This document shows, in pieces, positions 62,375 through 64,000 of a stretch of 64,000 nt of DNA (positions within the stretch are counted from its first letter, which is position 1; each line of letters begins with the position of its first letter). The stretch is from Xylaria sp. FL1777 (Eukaryota; Ascomycota; Sordariomycetes; Xylariales; Xylariaceae). The notes beneath the pieces are model-generated. The model saw nothing but the letters and a program-made list of their open reading frames with translations, made no database searches and was not told the DNA's origin. Location: assembly GCA_022578965.1 (NCBI GenBank), contig MU400591.1:62001-126000 (forward strand), in the 5' to 3' direction. Position numbers and translations under genes: made by a program.

Positions 62375-63636
62375 TTTCTTTAAAAGTATTAGCAAAAAAA
62401 AGCTTGCTTTTTGTTTGTTCTAGCAGTAAAATTGCTATAACTTTTAAAGCTAGCTTATAAACTAACTTAGCTTACTTAGCTAAGCTTTATAGCAATTTAA
62501 AGTTTTTAAATGCTTTTATAAGCGCTTGCTTTTAATTACGCTTTTACGTTTGTTTTACTTTATAACTAAAGGCTTTTTTTTTTCTTTTTTTCTTAAGTGC
62601 TTTTTTTTTAAGTGCTTACTACGTTACTTTTGTTTTTTTGCTTTAGAACCTATAGTACGCTTACTTAGCTTTTTTTTTTGTTTTAATTACTTTTAAAAAC
62701 TATAAAAGTAATACTTAGTGTTTTTTTTTTATAGTTTTTTTAAGTGTTGTTTTATAAGTTATTATTATACTAACTTAACATTTATTATTATAAAGTATTT
62801 TTTGGGAACTTTTTGCTATTTTTAGCTTAAAAAAGCATATTATTAATATTATAAAAAGAATTATAGTTATAACTGCTTTATATAATATTAATTAATATTA
62901 AGCGAACTATAATTAAAGTAAGCAAGTTATTATTATTTTTTTACTGTTAGTTTATAGCAAAAAATAGTAAAAGCGCTTTTTTTAAACATAACATAATTTA
63001 AATTAAACGCTTTTAGTTTAAAGAAATTTTATACTTTTTAAACTATAAAACGTTCTAGCTAAAAAAATACTTAAGCATAATATATTAGCTTATAAACATA
63101 TTAAAAAATTTTTTATTTTAGTTAAATAAAAGCTTAAAAGTTTATTTATTAATAAATAGTTATAAGTATAGTTTTTATAAACCTTTTTTATAAAAAAAAA
63201 GCGCTATAATATTAGCTTTATTATTTTGTTTAAAGCAAATGCTAATAATTATACTATAGCATTAGCTTTGTTGTTTTTTTTAAAGCAAATATATATTAAT
63301 AACTATGCTTTATATAATAGCACTATAAATACTTTTTATTAATAAATACTATTTTAAGCATAATTTACTAGCATTAAAAAGCATTAAAAAGCACTTATAT
63401 ATATATAAGCAATTTAAGTAAGTTATTAAAATTTCTAACTTAGCAAAGTTAAAAATATTTATTTAATTAAATAATGCTTTTAGAAAATTTGCTATTTTTA
63501 CTAGCTGCTAAATCAAAAGGTTAAAAGTATTATTAAGCTTACTAAATATATATAGCGCGCACGTTTTTATAATAATAGCTTTTGCTTTTATAGCTGCTTT
63601 GCCTTTGTTTAACTTTAGCTAGTTTTACTTTTTTTG

Positions 63637-63801
63637 CGCTTTTTTTGCTCCAGCATAAAAAGTATTAATGTTTTTATTTTTATTTTTAATATAAAAGCTA
63701 CATAAGCTTTAGCTCTTTTTTTTTGCTTTTTTTTATTAACTGCTATACGTTTTTCTTTTTTTTTATTTTTTTCTAAAGAATATTTATACTTTTAATTTTC
63801 T
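63637..63801 (+). repeat. Direct repeat of about 165 bp, second copy
   Basis: Second copy of 62,208-62,374, 1.43 kb downstream. The pair could be LTRs of a short or deleted element, or part of a longer tandem unit. I found no clear target duplication. Confidence 0.7.
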
Positions 63802-64000
63802 AAAATTCGTAGCAACACATAATTAAATATTTTAGTAGCTAAAACAGCAATACGTATACTAAATAAATTAAATTAACTTATAACATAAAAAAGCTTTAGT
63901 TTAAGTTTATTATTAATAAGTTTACTTAAAATAACATGCTTTTTAATAATAAACCTATTTGTATTATATTTAAAAGTTAAGCAAATAAGCGTAAAAGCAA

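Larger units (their letters stand above)
12282..64000. other. A/T-rich block built of nested, RIP-mutated retrotransposons
   Basis: By eye the block is roughly 85-90% A+T, with TpA very frequent, CpG nearly absent and the remaining C mostly in GCT or ACT contexts. Every repeat pair inside it differs essentially only by C/T and G/A. Frames contain stops every few codons, but conserved retrotransposon peptides are still readable with Gln and Trp codons turned into stops and Asp/Gly into Asn/Lys/Ser. The few short open frames inside (for example 30,156-30,477, 52,756-52,977 and 53,999-54,205) have no domain and are not genes. The composition changes within a few tens of bases at about 12.3 kb. 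Confidence 0.9.
61568..64000. repeat. RIP-mutated repeat DNA, not classified
   Basis: Starts with a less mutated patch (61,568-61,740) that holds the imperfect hairpin CATTAC-GAA-GTAATG, and continues as A/T-rich sequence past the window end. It contains a direct repeat of about 165 bp (62,208-62,374 and 63,637-63,801). No coding peptide was recognised on either strand. Confidence 0.5.

Noticed and set aside
12300..64000. Mitochondrial DNA or a linear plasmid as the source of the A/T-rich sequence
   Set aside because: LTR pairs with target duplications, copia/gypsy/LINE peptides and transition-only differences explain it as RIP-mutated nuclear transposons.
1..64000. CRISPR array, rRNA genes, bacterial-type operons
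   Set aside because: No regularly spaced short repeats, no rRNA-like sequence and no clustered same-strand genes. The window is fungal nuclear DNA.

Overview
The window looks like a chromosome segment of a filamentous ascomycete (Pezizomycotina). The support is short introns with GTAAGT/GTATGT donors and CTGAC/TTAAC-type branch points, fungal housekeeping genes, and a sharp division into a gene-bearing part of ordinary base composition (about 1-12.28 kb) and a part of about 52 kb that is almost only A and T (about 12.28-64 kb). Substitutions between repeat copies in the A/T part are essentially all C-to-T or G-to-A, the mark of repeat-induced point mutation (RIP).

Gene part: a secreted FAD-linked oxidoreductase of the berberine-bridge type (minus); a small terminal-inverted-repeat element; NOB1, the 20S pre-rRNA endonuclease (plus); a three-exon NOP10 gene of the H/ACA snoRNP (minus, convergent with NOB1); an unrecognised multi-exon gene at 7.3-9.3 kb whose frame carries a CAG-to-TAG type stop ahead of an otherwise intact tail; an unrecognised gene or gene pair at 9.8-10.9 kb encoding a soluble part and a four-helix membrane part; and a coding relic at 11.95-12.28 kb that ends where the A/T part begins. 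NOB1 and NOP10 both serve ribosome biogenesis, in small-subunit rRNA cleavage and rRNA pseudouridylation respectively. No other pathway link is visible.

A/T part: a nest of dead retrotransposons that can be largely resolved by hand. (1) A Ty1/copia-type element on the minus strand (12,414-27,164; 287-bp LTRs; target duplication CTTAT) contains a second copy of the same family on the plus strand (17,610-24,983; 287-bp LTRs; target duplication GCTAT). (2) A LINE-type relic (plus) lies at about 27.2-33.0 kb. (3) A different Ty1/copia element (plus) is readable in three pieces at about 33.0-35.99, 43.86-46.14 and 61.12-61.57 kb. (4) Its first gap is a Ty3/gypsy element (35,994-43,853; 193-bp LTRs; target duplication TTAAT). 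(5) Its second gap is an unusually long LTR element (46,143-61,123, 14,981 bp; 304-bp LTRs; target duplication ATAC or ATACT). A 100-bp direct repeat at 12,282-12,381 and 61,468-61,567 may be the LTR pair of element 3, so most of the A/T block could be one copia element blown apart by later insertions. The last 2.4 kb is RIP-mutated repeat that I could not classify.

No CRISPR array, rRNA, tRNA or intact transposase was seen. None of the short open frames inside the A/T part is a plausible gene. Most interesting are the datable nesting order, the 15-kb LTR element with no domain I can identify, and the RIP-type stop codons in two genes at or near the block.
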